From: an uncultured delta proteobacterium
GTDB lineage: Bacteria; Myxococcota_A; UBA9160; JAFDET01
NCBI GenBank assembly: GCA_947260035.1
Contig: CAMYOO010000007.1
Coordinates: 1 to 37,388 of the forward strand
Reading direction: 5' to 3'
DNA: 37,388 nucleotides
Both the position numbers and the translations under genes were made by a program. This document shows, piece after piece, positions 27,274 through 35,894 of this stretch. The stretch's first letter is position 1; every line of letters starts with the position of its first letter. The notes under the pieces were generated by a model, which was not told the origin of the DNA, ran no database searches, and was given only the letters and a program-made list of their open reading frames with translations.

Positions 27274-28973
27274 GCCGCGCGGCGGCAGGGCTCGCGCTGG
27301 TCATCGCAGCGCTGGCTCCCGTGCTGCTCTTCGACCGCTTCGGGTACGACTTCCTCTTCCACCAGGACCGGGCGCTGATGAAGCGACTGGCCTGGGCCGC
27401 GCTGGCGATCCCCCTGCTCAGCCTGCCGCCGGCGCTCCTGTTGGGCTGGCATCGCGGCGCCGCGGACATCGCCGAACGCGTGGCGCGCCTCGGACTCCGC
27501 GCGCCGGCGCGGCGGAGGGCGCTGGCGCTGCTGGCCGTATTCGCGACAGGGGTGCTGGTCTCCTCGGGGGTCCTGCTCCACTTCCCCAACTCGGCGGATG
27601 AGTTCGCCTACCTCTTCCAGGCGGAGACCTACGCGAGCGGACGCCTCTGGATCGACGAGCATCCGGTCCAGGCGTTCGTTCAGTTCATGCACTCGAAGGT
27701 GCTGGACGGCCGCTGGGTGAGCCGCTTCCCACCGGGCTGGCCGGCCTTCCTCGCCCCGTTCCTGGCCCTGGGGCTGCCCGCCTGGCTGGTGAATCCCATG
27801 GTGGCGGCGGCCTGCGTGGCCCTGCTCTACGTCCTGGGGCGGCGCTGCTTCGGCGAACGCGCGGGTCTCCTGGCGGCCGCGCTCTTCGCCCTGTCGCCCT
27901 TCCTGATCCTGAACGCCGGCGCCGAATACAGCCACCTGTTCGCCGCACTGCTCTCGCTGATCTTCGCGCTGGCGGGCACGCGCTACCTGGAGCGACCCTC
28001 GGCGGGCGCGGCCCTGGTGGCGGGCCTGGCCCTGGGCTGGCTGGGCCTGGCGCGCACCATGAACCCGGTGCTCCTGGGCGCACCGTTCGCCGTCGCGCTG
28101 CTGGCGCGGCGCTCGTGGCCTCACCTGCTGCGCGGCTGGCCGCTGGCGCTGGGAGGCGGCGCATTCCTCGCGCTGCTGTTGGCCTACAACGGCGTGCTCA
28201 CCGGGGATCCCACCCTGCCGCCCACGCTGGTGGACGATCCCAAGCAGACCATCGGCTTCGTGGGCGGCCACACGCCGGCGCGGGCCTGGAAGTTCATCCA
28301 GCACCGTCTGCTGCTGCTGCCGCGCTACACGTCCGGGCTCTTCCTCTTCGTCTACGGGCTCGCGCTGGCGCGCGGCGCCCAGCGCCGTGACCTGCGCTGG
28401 TGGGACGCGTACTTCTTGCTCGAGGTGCTGGGCTACTCCCTCTACCACAACAGCTCCCACGACACCTACGGGCCGCGCTACCTGTTCGAAGCCTTCCCGT
28501 TCGCGGCGCTGCGCATCGCGGCGGCGTGCGCGCCGCGCGCCGAGGGCCGGCCCTGGGCGCCGGTCTTCAGCTGGCTCGTGGCCCTGCACCTGGCCACGGC
28601 CGTGACCGGCATCGTCTCCACGGCGTGGCTCCACGGGCGCGTGATTCGCGAGCGACGCGATCCGGTCCGGGCCGTGGAGGAGGCGGGGCTCCGGAACGCG
28701 GTGGTCTTCGTGGCCTCGGACACCAGCCCGACGAGCCGCATGCCCAAGTTCGACCTGGTCCGGAACCCGCCCGACGTGGACGACCAGCCGGTGGTCTGGG
28801 CGCACTTCCGCAAGCAGGAGCTGGAACGAATCGAGGCCTACTACCCGGAGCGGACGTTCTGGGTCTACCAGCGCCCGCCCGACCAGGTGAGGGGACGCCT
28901 GGTCCCCCTGGACGCGTGGCGAGCCTCTCGAGCCGCCGGAGAGGCCGCCGCAGGCGCCGATCCGGGCGTTTGA
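27270..28973 (+). CDS. polytopic GT-C-like glycosyltransferase (GT39/GT83-like)
   Basis: A 567-aa membrane protein with about 10-12 hydrophobic segments. After the third, the periplasmic loop reads FPNSADEFAYLFQAETYASGRLW. D110/E111 match the acidic pair typical of GT-C enzymes such as ArnT and PMT. RFPPGWPAFLAPFLALGLP and SHDTYGPRYLFEAFPF are also typical. The C-terminal ~130 aa are soluble. It should transfer a sugar from a polyprenyl-phosphate donor outside the inner membrane, but neither sugar nor acceptor is known. It starts at GTG 27270 (GTGA overlap). A 33-bp gap with two GGGGAC copies separates it from the next gene, the only spacing over 30 bp in this operon. Confidence 0.8.
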   Translation: MSRAAAGLALVIAALAPVLLFDRFGYDFLFHQDRALMKRLAWAALAIPLLSLPPALLLGWHRGAADIAERVARLGLRAPARRRALALLAVFATGVLVSSGVLLHFPNSADEFAYLFQAETYASGRLWIDEHPVQAFVQFMHSKVLDGRWVSRFPPGWPAFLAPFLALGLPAWLVNPMVAAACVALLYVLGRRCFGERAGLLAAALFALSPFLILNAGAEYSHLFAALLSLIFALAGTRYLERPSAGAALVAGLALGWLGLARTMNPVLLGAPFAVALLARRSWPHLLRGWPLALGGGAFLALLLAYNGVLTGDPTLPPTLVDDPKQTIGFVGGHTPARAWKFIQHRLLLLPRYTSGLFLFVYGLALARGAQRRDLRWWDAYFLLEVLGYSLYHNSSHDTYGPRYLFEAFPFAALRIAAACAPRAEGRPWAPVFSWLVALHLATAVTGIVSTAWLHGRVIRERRDPVRAVEEAGLRNAVVFVASDTSPTSRMPKFDLVRNPPDVDDQPVVWAHFRKQELERIEAYYPERTFWVYQRPPDQVRGRLVPLDAWRASRAAGEAAAGADPGV

Positions 28974-29006
28974 CAGCCTCGGGGACGTAGGGGACATTCG
29001 GCCGCC

Positions 29007-29840
29007 ATGCACCGCGAGAAGACGACGGTCCTGCCGAGCTTCCGCGTCGCGACGGCCCCGCTGCGCATGCTCCCGGCCTTCTCGATCATCTCCGTCGAGC
29101 GCGCCGGCACCACGTCGTTGTATCGCTACCTGTGCCAGCACCCGCGGATCGGCGAGGCCTTCCGCAAGGAAGTGCACTACTTCGACATGAACCACGGGCG
29201 CGGTGTCGGCTGGTACCGCGCTCACTTCCCCAGCCGCGCCTGGTCGCGCTGGTCGGCGCTACGCCAGGGAGGTGCCGGGATCACCGGCGAGGCCAGCCCC
29301 TACTACCTCTACCACCCCCACGTTCCGGTTCGCATGGCCGAGCTGCTCCCGGACGTGAAGCTGGTGGCGCTGGTTCGCAACCCCGTGGAACGCGCCTACT
29401 CGCACTACCACCTGAACGTGCGCCAGGAGAAGGAGACGCTGTCCTTCGAGGATGCCCTGGATCGCGAGGAAGAGCGTCTTGCCGGCGAGTGGGAGAAGCT
29501 GGTGGCCGATCCGGACTATTGGAGCCACGCCCACTACACGTTCGCCTACCGGGCCCGCGGCCTCTACGCCCAGCGCCTGGAGGAGTGGCACAAGCACTTC
29601 GCACCGGAGCGGATCCTGGTGGTGCGCAGCGAGGACCTCTACGCCGATCCCGCCTCGGTGGTGACCCGGGTCTTCCAGCACCTGGAGCTTCCGGACTTTC
29701 GGCCCGAGGGCTTCAAAGCCTACAACCAGAAGCCCTACCCCGGGCTGTCGGCGGAGACGCGACGCGGCCTGGCGCAGTTCTTCGAGCCTCACAACCAGCG
29801 TCTGTACGAGCTTCTGGGTCGCGACCTCGGCTGGACGTGA
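29007..29840 (+). CDS. PAPS-dependent sulfotransferase (second of three)
   Basis: A 277-aa sulfotransferase of the NDST/HS-sulfotransferase-like family. The phosphosulfate loop is FSIISVERAGTTSLYRYL, with Arg (R32) where heparan enzymes have Lys; this occurs in many bacterial members. KEVHYFDMNHGRG and ITGEASPYYLYHP follow. The 3'-phosphate site is LVALVRNPVERAYSHYHL. The C-terminus (YADPASVVTRVFQHLELPDF) is standard. ATG 29007. Its TGA overlaps the next GTG by 4 bp. It is clearly diverged from the sulfotransferase at 24027, so this is not a recent duplication, and a different position or acceptor is likely. Confidence 0.92.
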   Translation: MHREKTTVLPSFRVATAPLRMLPAFSIISVERAGTTSLYRYLCQHPRIGEAFRKEVHYFDMNHGRGVGWYRAHFPSRAWSRWSALRQGGAGITGEASPYYLYHPHVPVRMAELLPDVKLVALVRNPVERAYSHYHLNVRQEKETLSFEDALDREEERLAGEWEKLVADPDYWSHAHYTFAYRARGLYAQRLEEWHKHFAPERILVVRSEDLYADPASVVTRVFQHLELPDFRPEGFKAYNQKPYPGLSAETRRGLAQFFEPHNQRLYELLGRDLGWT

Positions 29841-31270
29841 GCGAACCGGCACCGCCGACACGAACCCAGGGGCCCCTGCGCCGCGCCGCGCCCGCCCTCT
29901 TCGCCCTTCTGGTCTTCCTCAGCACGGGCCTGGCCGGCGAGCGTTGGATCAGCCTGGCGCCGGAAACCGGCGGCAGCCTGCACAACCTGAGCCTGTCCTG
30001 GAACCTGTGGCGCTGGGGCATCGCCTCCACACGCCGCGCCACGCCTCCGGAGCTGCAGCCGGAAAACCGGCGCGAGCCGCTCTACTCGATGCTGCTGGCG
30101 GGCGTGCTGGCGGTGAGCGCCGACCGCGAGACCACCAGCCGCGCCTGCGTCTTCCGGCGCGAACCCGCCTGCGAGAAGCTGGCGCTGCGTTTGAAGCGCA
30201 CCAACGTCTGGATCCTGGCGGCCACCTGCGCCGCCACGTTCCTGGCCGCGCGCAGCGTTCTGGGTCCGGGCCCGGCCGCCTATCTCGCGTGCCTGATCTT
30301 CGCGATGACGGGTCCCCTGTGGCGGGTCCTCGACCGCGCCAAGAGCGAGACCCTGGCGACGCTGCTTGTGTTGCTCGCATGCTGGGGTCTCTACGCCGCC
30401 GTGAGCCGCGCTCGCTGGCGCGTCCCAGCCGTCGCGGGAGGCGTCGCCCTGGGGCTCCTGATGCTGACCAAGGCGGTCTTCTTCTTCGCCGGCCCGGTGC
30501 TGCTGGCGGCCGCGCTCTTGCCCGTGAAGGAACGCCGGCCCTGGAAGCCGATCGGGGCCGCCCTGGCCGTCGCCTACCTGGTGACGGCGCCGTGGGTCGC
30601 GCGCAACCTGCATCACGACCTGGGCTTTGGAATCTCCCGCGACCGCGAGGTGCTGGCGATCCGCGCGGAGCACACCACCATGAGCTGGCGCGAGTGGTCC
30701 GCGTCGTGGCTCTACTTCGCCGGCGAGGGTTCCGGACTGGCGCGCGGGCTCCTCGAGCGGAGCTTCGCACCCGAAGACTGGGCGCGACTCATGGAGAGCA
30801 ACCCGGACGGCTACTACCTGCGCGCCAAGAAGAACCGGGGCGCGGTGGCGGCCCGGGTGCGGGACGGCCCTGTCACCGAGGACGCCACCTACGAGGCTGC
30901 CAAGGCGGTGATCCTGGAGCACTGGCCCATGCAGATCGCCGTCACCGGCCCGTTCGCCGTGCGCGGCATCTTCGTGGGGCAGAACCTGTACCGTTGGCCG
31001 CGGGCAAAGCGGGTGGCTCGCACCCTGGCCAACCTGATGATTCCGGCGCTGGCGATCTGGATCGGCCTGCTCGCCCTGCGCGCCGACACGGCGCGCCTGT
31101 GGTTCGTCGTGCTGCCGGTATTCAGCTACGCCTTCCACGCGGGCATCACCCAGAACATCGACCGCTTCACGTGGCCGATCCTCCCCGAGGCCGCGGTCGC
31201 CTTCGCCGCGCTCTGCACGTTGGCGGCTGCCGGCGTGGCCACAAGAACCCGGAGCCGTCCGGCAGCCTGA
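29837..31270 (+). CDS. polytopic GT-C-like membrane protein
   Basis: A 477-aa integral membrane protein with about 10 hydrophobic segments. An early extracytoplasmic loop contains a PENRREPLYSMLLAGVLAVS stretch, resembling the 'R-x-P-x-Y-P' loop of GT39/GT83-like enzymes. ILAATCAATFLAARSVLG, GLLMLTKAVFFFAGPVLLAAALL and TQNIDRFTWPILPEAAVAFAALC are further membrane segments. No clear DxD/DE pair stands out in the first loop, so the GT-C assignment is weaker than for 27270-28973. It starts at GTG 29837 (GTGA overlap with the sulfotransferase). The coupling suggests it and the sulfotransferase act on the same substrate. Confidence 0.7.
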   Translation: MSEPAPPTRTQGPLRRAAPALFALLVFLSTGLAGERWISLAPETGGSLHNLSLSWNLWRWGIASTRRATPPELQPENRREPLYSMLLAGVLAVSADRETTSRACVFRREPACEKLALRLKRTNVWILAATCAATFLAARSVLGPGPAAYLACLIFAMTGPLWRVLDRAKSETLATLLVLLACWGLYAAVSRARWRVPAVAGGVALGLLMLTKAVFFFAGPVLLAAALLPVKERRPWKPIGAALAVAYLVTAPWVARNLHHDLGFGISRDREVLAIRAEHTTMSWREWSASWLYFAGEGSGLARGLLERSFAPEDWARLMESNPDGYYLRAKKNRGAVAARVRDGPVTEDATYEAAKAVILEHWPMQIAVTGPFAVRGIFVGQNLYRWPRAKRVARTLANLMIPALAIWIGLLALRADTARLWFVVLPVFSYAFHAGITQNIDRFTWPILPEAAVAFAALCTLAAAGVATRTRSRPAA

Positions 31271-31298
31271 CCCCGGGGTGGCCTATCATGCTTGCACC

Positions 31299-32135
31299 GT
31301 GACTGCCCAGCAGAGCCAGCCGCGCGCCCGTCCCATCGTGGTCATCGGGATGCACCGGTCGGGGACGTCCCTGGTCGCCCGCATCCTGGCCGCGGCGGGA
31401 GTCCAGATGGGGGCGGACCGCAACCTCCACGACGAGTCCGACTTCTTCCGCGAGCTCAACAAAGAGATCTTCCGCGCAGCTCACGCAGACTGGGACTGGC
31501 CGCTGGCCACCATCCCGGCCCTGGAGGACAAGACCCTCTGCGACAACCTGGCCGCGCACCTGACCGAGCGCTGCGCCTCGAAGAACGCCCGGGCCTACCT
31601 GGGGCGACGGTTCGGCAAGGCGGACCTGGCCGCCCAGACGGACCGCTGGGGTTGGAAGGACCCCCGCAACACCTGCACGCTGCCGCTCTGGCTGCGGGTC
31701 TTTCCCGAAGCCCGGGTGGTCAACGTGTACCGCGACGGCGTGGACGTGGCCGCCAGCCTGGTCACGCGGGAGCGCAAGCGCGCGGGGCGATTGGAGAACG
31801 CGATCCGTTCCTCGCGCTGCCTGGACCCGGACCGGGCGTTCGGCTTGTGGACGGAGTACGTGGAGCGGAGCCTCGACGTAACCGCCGAGCTCCCGCCCGC
31901 CCGGGTTCGCGACATTCGCTACGAGCGGCTGATGGCGAAGCCCTATGAGGCGGTGCGCGAGCTGCTGGCGTTCCTCGAGCTGGGCCGGGACGAAGCCGAG
32001 GTGGCTGCGCTGATGCGCATGGTCGACCCGGAACGCGGCCAGGCCGCGCGCAAGGATCCCGAGTGGGAGACGCTGCGACGCGCCAAGACCTTCCACCCGC
32101 TCATGCGGCGCCTCGACTACGGCGACGGCCCGTGA
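31299..32135 (+). CDS. sulfotransferase family protein (third of three)
   Basis: A 278-aa sulfotransferase of the Sulfotransfer_3-like group, distinct from the two NDST-like ones upstream. The phosphosulfate loop is VVIGMHRSGTSLVARIL. The HDESDFFRELN segment, WGWKDPRNTCTLPLW and NVYRDGVDVAASLV are family hallmarks, and the last is the 3'-phosphate site. Two GTG starts are possible, at 31278 and 31299. I prefer 31299, because the longer form adds an unlikely AYHACTV and neither has a good Shine-Dalgarno. A TATCAT at 31284-31289 could be a -10 box for a nearly leaderless internal transcript. Its TGA overlaps the following fusion gene by 4 bp. Confidence 0.88.
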   Translation: MTAQQSQPRARPIVVIGMHRSGTSLVARILAAAGVQMGADRNLHDESDFFRELNKEIFRAAHADWDWPLATIPALEDKTLCDNLAAHLTERCASKNARAYLGRRFGKADLAAQTDRWGWKDPRNTCTLPLWLRVFPEARVVNVYRDGVDVAASLVTRERKRAGRLENAIRSSRCLDPDRAFGLWTEYVERSLDVTAELPPARVRDIRYERLMAKPYEAVRELLAFLELGRDEAEVAALMRMVDPERGQAARKDPEWETLRRAKTFHPLMRRLDYGDGP

Positions 32136-34312
32136 CCCCGCGCGTCGACGTGATCCTGCCCCTCCACGGCGGCGAGCGCTGGGTGGAGGAGGCGGTGCAG
32201 AGCGTGCTGGCGCAGAGCTTCGACGACTGGCAGCTCTGGGCGGTGGACGATGCCTCGCCCGACGCCAGCGCCGACCGCGTGGAGGCGCTCGCCGAGCTGC
32301 GTCCCGACCGCATCGAGGTCCTGCGCCTGGAGCGGCCGCTGCGGGCGGCCGGCGCGCGCATGCACGCGATCGGCCGGGGCCGCGGCGAGCTGCTCGCCTT
32401 CCTGGACCAGGACGACCGCTGGCGCCCGGAGAAGCTGGAGCGACAGGTGGCGCGCTTCGACGCCGACGCGGAGCTGGGCGCCGTGCACGGTGACGCCGCC
32501 ATCATCGACGAAGGCGGTGCCGTGGTGCCCGGCGCCGCAGACCGCGAGAACGCCCTACGCGCGCGGCTCGCCTGGGGGACCGGGGCGGCGCTGTCGGCCA
32601 CGCTCTTCGAGAAGAACGCGATCCGGCTGGGCTCGGCGATGCTGCGGCGCAGCGCCTTCGAGGCCGCGGGAGGCTTCGACACCTCGCTCTTCGGCGGCGA
32701 GGACTGGGAGTTCTGGGTGCGCTTCGCCGAGCGCTTCTCGATCGCCCACCTGCCCCGGGTGCTGCTGGAGCGTCGCGTACACGGTGAGAACGTCTCGCGG
32801 GTGCATGCCGCGGCGCGCGCGGAAGGCAAGCTGCGCGCCGTGGAGAAGGCGGTGCGCGCGCAACCCCAGCTGGGACCGCTGGCCGCCCGGCGGCGGCGCG
32901 CAATCCGCAGCGCCGCCGGGATTCCCGAACCGCCTCAGGCCACGGCGACCCGTCTTTTCGCAAGCCTGGACCAGGCCGGCGTCCGCTACTGCCATTGGAA
33001 GAGCAACGAACACGTGGCCGCGGCGCTGGCCGGCCGCACCGACTTCGATCTGCTGGTGGACCCCACGGACCGCGAGCCCTTCGAGGCCGTGCTGGCGACG
33101 CTGGACTTCAAGGAAGTGGAGGCGCCGCCGGAGAAGCGCTTTCCCGGCATGCGTGACCGGCTGGGCTTCGACCCCGAGAGCGGCGGACTGCTGCACCTGC
33201 ATGTTCACGAGCAGCTGATCCTCGGCGCCGCCGGCGTCAAGAACCACCGGATTCCCATCGAAGCGCTGCTCCTGGACGATGGACGCCGGATCGACGGCGT
33301 GCGGGCGCCGGCCCCGGAGCTGGAGCTTCTGCTCCTGGCGATCCGCGCGCCGCTCAAGGTCTCGCTGAAGCGCATCCTGCAGCGCTGGCGCAAGGACGGA
33401 ACCAAGACGCTCCAGAGCGCCCTGGTCCGGGAGATGGCCTTCCTGCTCCCCGATGTGGATGAGGCCCACTTCGGCGAAGCCGTGGCCAAGACGGGCCTGG
33501 CCCTGGACGCCGACACGATCCTGACCTTCGTGCGGAGCGCACGCGACGCGACGCTGACGACACCGGAGCTCCACCGCTTCCGGCGGGCCGTGCTGCAGGC
33601 GCTGCGCCCCTACCGGCGGGACTCCGCGGCGGGCGCCGCGGCGCGCGCCGTGAGAGCGCGGGCGCTTTCCTCCCGTGCGGGTCTCGTCCTGTTCGGCCCG
33701 CGCGGGCGGCGACTGCCGGGCGAGGGGCGGCTGATCGCCCTGGTGGGCGCCGACGGCTCGGGCAAGTCCACCCTGGCAGCGGAGCTGCGCACCTGGCTGG
33801 GCTGGAAGCTCGACGTGCGCGACGCCTACTTCGGGATTCCCAAGAGCTCGCGCGGCTACCGGCTGCTTCAGCGCATGCGCGGCGGGCGCCGCGGCGGCTG
33901 GATGGACGCAGAGCGCTGGCTCTTCGCCGCGCGCCACCGGCTGAGCCAGTACCGGCGGGCGCGGCGCCACACCCGCCGCGGCGGCATCGTGATCGCCGAC
34001 CGCTACCCGCTTCCCGAGCTCTGGGCGCCCCCCGAGCCCATGGATGGGCCGCGCCTGTCCGGCCAGGGCATGGCCGGGCGCGAACGCAACCTCTACGCGC
34101 GCATCGGCCCGCCGGACCGAGCCTTCGTCCTGCGCACCGACCTGGAGCTGCTGCGGCGCCGCGAGCCCCGGGTGGAGCCCGGCATTCACGCGCGCAAGGC
34201 CCAGGTGGTGAACGCCCTCGGCGACTCGGAGGTGCGCAGCGTGGTGGACGGAAACCGGCCCTACGAGGAAGTGCTGCTCGACCTCAAGCGCCGGATCTGG
34301 GCGCTGCTCTGA
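32132..34312 (+). CDS. GT2 glycosyltransferase - nucleotidyltransferase-like - P-loop kinase fusion
   Basis: A 726-aa three-part protein. Residues 1-230 are a GT2 domain, with VDVILPLHGGERW, WAVDDASPD (D39, D40), LAFLDQDDRW (92-95) and GGEDWEFWVRFAE. Residues about 275-480 look like a nucleotidyltransferase-fold domain, opening with RYCHWKSNEHV and TDFDLLVD (D304, D306, D310). Residues about 530-726 are a thymidylate-kinase-like P-loop domain: LIALVGADGSGKSTLA (K545), then IVIADRYPLPELW and a LID-like ERNLYARIGPPDRAFVLRTD. YCHWKSN proteins with kinase domains occur in polysaccharide loci, but their reaction is unknown. It starts at GTG 32132 (GTGA overlap). Plausibly it glycosylates and phosphorylates the same glycan; that is inference. 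Its last 29 bp overlap the convergent kinase gene. Confidence 0.85.
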   Translation: MTPRVDVILPLHGGERWVEEAVQSVLAQSFDDWQLWAVDDASPDASADRVEALAELRPDRIEVLRLERPLRAAGARMHAIGRGRGELLAFLDQDDRWRPEKLERQVARFDADAELGAVHGDAAIIDEGGAVVPGAADRENALRARLAWGTGAALSATLFEKNAIRLGSAMLRRSAFEAAGGFDTSLFGGEDWEFWVRFAERFSIAHLPRVLLERRVHGENVSRVHAAARAEGKLRAVEKAVRAQPQLGPLAARRRRAIRSAAGIPEPPQATATRLFASLDQAGVRYCHWKSNEHVAAALAGRTDFDLLVDPTDREPFEAVLATLDFKEVEAPPEKRFPGMRDRLGFDPESGGLLHLHVHEQLILGAAGVKNHRIPIEALLLDDGRRIDGVRAPAPELELLLLAIRAPLKVSLKRILQRWRKDGTKTLQSALVREMAFLLPDVDEAHFGEAVAKTGLALDADTILTFVRSARDATLTTPELHRFRRAVLQALRPYRRDSAAGAAARAVRARALSSRAGLVLFGPRGRRLPGEGRLIALVGADGSGKSTLAAELRTWLGWKLDVRDAYFGIPKSSRGYRLLQRMRGGRRGGWMDAERWLFAARHRLSQYRRARRHTRRGGIVIADRYPLPELWAPPEPMDGPRLSGQGMAGRERNLYARIGPPDRAFVLRTDLELLRRREPRVEPGIHARKAQVVNALGDSEVRSVVDGNRPYEEVLLDLKRRIWALL

Positions 34313-35099
34313 CCGCTCCGGCGAGATCCCGGGCCAGCTCTTCGCAGACCGGAGCCGCGCGCAGGGCATCGGCCGACGCGTAGCGGTTGGCGACCACAAA
34401 GACCGGAATCCTCCGCCGGCGCGCCTCGTCGGCGATCGCCTGGGCCACCCGCTCGCCACGCTGGACGAAGACCCGGACCTGCGCGGGATCGCGCCCGGCC
34501 AGGCGCTCGGGCAGGCCTCGCGCGGCCAGGCGCGCGCAGCATTCGTCCAGCTCGGCCTGTACGTGGACCAGCACGTCGGGGAATACCCAGACGCGCAGGA
34601 AGCGCTGCAGAGCCGGCTCGTCCAGCGCCGACTCCGGATCGGCGAACAGGTTCAGCGCGCGATGCGCGATGCCCTCCTCCCACAGGAAGAGGTCCATGCG
34701 CCGCGCCTGGGAGCGCAACATCAGCCAGGTCAGGATGCTGCGCTCGACCCAGCGCTCCAGGGTCTCGGCGGTCGCGGTGTCACGCTCGCGAATCGCCGCC
34801 AGCGCCTCGCGATAGCGACGCCAACCCGCGCGCTGGAAGGTGCGAAAGCGCCACAGGAGAAAGGGCGTCTCCACGTCCTTGAAGTACTCCAGGCGTTGGC
34901 CCGCGACCTCCCGCTCGCGCACCTGGGCGCCGGCCAGCTTGCCGACCCAGCCGTGGCGCATGTAGAGATCGCGGATCGCATCCCGGGGCGGCACGCGCAG
35001 CCGGCGCTCGCGCAGCAGCTCCGTGCAGCGCTCGGCCAGGGTGCTCTTCCCGCTTCCGGGCGCTCCCGTGAACTCGACGATACGCCCGCGCCGCGGCAT
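34284..35099 (-). CDS. P-loop kinase-like protein, uncharacterised
   Basis: A 271-aa protein opening with a Walker A motif, VEFTGAPGSGKSTLAERC (residues 8-25). The middle contains LFLWEEGIAHRALNLFAD, which could play the Walker B/substrate role of nucleoside- or sugar-kinase-like P-loop proteins. PDVLVHVQAELDECCARLAARGLPERLAGR resembles the LID region of adenylate/thymidylate-type kinases. The substrate is unknown. ATG 35099 is chosen because it places the P-loop directly at the N-terminus; the longer ORF to 35474 is antisense to the next gene. Its 3' end overlaps the fusion gene tail-to-tail by 29 bp. Having two unrelated-looking P-loop kinases side by side suggests a shared phosphorylation role, by inference. 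Confidence 0.78.
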   Translation of the reverse strand: MPRRGRIVEFTGAPGSGKSTLAERCTELLRERRLRVPPRDAIRDLYMRHGWVGKLAGAQVREREVAGQRLEYFKDVETPFLLWRFRTFQRAGWRRYREALAAIRERDTATAETLERWVERSILTWLMLRSQARRMDLFLWEEGIAHRALNLFADPESALDEPALQRFLRVWVFPDVLVHVQAELDECCARLAARGLPERLAGRDPAQVRVFVQRGERVAQAIADEARRRRIPVFVVANRYASADALRAAPVCEELARDLAGAVRAAPRSGA

Positions 35100-35178
35100 C
35101 CGCGCCACGGTAGCCCAGGGCGAACGTCCGGCTCTCCCCGCGCCGTGCCCGCGAATGAGGGCTAGCCTTGATCCGCCG

Positions 35179-35880
35179 ATGCCTGTCCGAACCGCCGTAT
35201 TTCCGAGAGTGCGTCGCTTGCGCGCCGCCTTGGCCGTACTCCTGCTCGCGCCGTTCCTTGCGGTCGCCGCCCCGGTACGCGCCCAGCCCGACGCCGTGCC
35301 GCTGGAGGACGACCTCCAGATCGTGGTGCTGCCCCAACGCCTGCTGGCCATCGGCTCGCGCGGCGGCGGGCAGCGCGAGTTGGCGCTGGAGCTGGGCGAG
35401 CGGGTGTTGTGGCAGGGGGTGCGGGGCCGCGTGGGCATGGTGCTCACCGACCGGCGGGTCCTGGCCGTGACCACCGAGAGCGGCTCCTGGCAGACCGAAC
35501 GCTACCGGCGCACCGAGACGGTGCCGGAACCTCCGCTGCTGGGCGGCCGCGTGGGGATCCTGGTGCTGCGGACCCGCTTCCTCGGCTTCGACGGCGGCAG
35601 CGGCAACCTGGTAGAGAGCAGCATCGGCCCCTCGGAGAAGGTGATCGACTGGGGAGTGAGCCAGAACGTGGCCGTCGCCGTGACCAACCGCCGCGTGCTC
35701 GGCCTCTCACCGTTCCGGGGCGGCTTCTTCGAGAGATCGGTCACCCCCGCAGAGCGCTACCAGGGGCTCACCACCGTCGCCAACTCCGCCACCGTAACCA
35801 CGTCCCGGCGACTGCTGATCTTCCGGGCCCCGAGCGGGACCTGGGAGGAGCGAAACCTGGACCTGCGCGACCGGCGCTAG
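35179..35880 (+). CDS. secreted protein with about five propeller-like repeats
   Basis: A 233-aa exported protein. The signal peptide has a hydrophobic core LRAALAVLLLAPFLAVAA and probable cleavage after APVRA (residue 35). The mature chain repeats every ~40 aa: VVLPQRLLAIGS, MVLTDRRVLAVTT, LVLRTRFLGFDG, VAVTNRRVLGLSP, TVTTSRRLLIFRA. Each is a strand with T-x-R-R-[VL]-L, followed by E and W/F-containing text. That pattern fits a small β-propeller or similar solenoid with about five units. I do not recognise the family, and no catalytic motif is visible. ATG 35179. It is 14 bp upstream of the next membrane-protein gene and divergent from the P-loop kinase. A binding or sensing role is possible but unproven. 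Confidence 0.75.
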   Translation: MPVRTAVFPRVRRLRAALAVLLLAPFLAVAAPVRAQPDAVPLEDDLQIVVLPQRLLAIGSRGGGQRELALELGERVLWQGVRGRVGMVLTDRRVLAVTTESGSWQTERYRRTETVPEPPLLGGRVGILVLRTRFLGFDGGSGNLVESSIGPSEKVIDWGVSQNVAVAVTNRRVLGLSPFRGGFFERSVTPAERYQGLTTVANSATVTTSRRLLIFRAPSGTWEERNLDLRDRR

Positions 35881-35894
35881 GAGCCGGACCCGAG

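Noticed and set aside
29007-29840. Loss of the catalytic Lys in the second sulfotransferase
   Set aside because: The loop has Arg (ERAGTTS), but Arg at this place (R-[AS]-G-T-[ST]) is widespread in bacterial sulfotransferases, so it is not evidence of inactivation.
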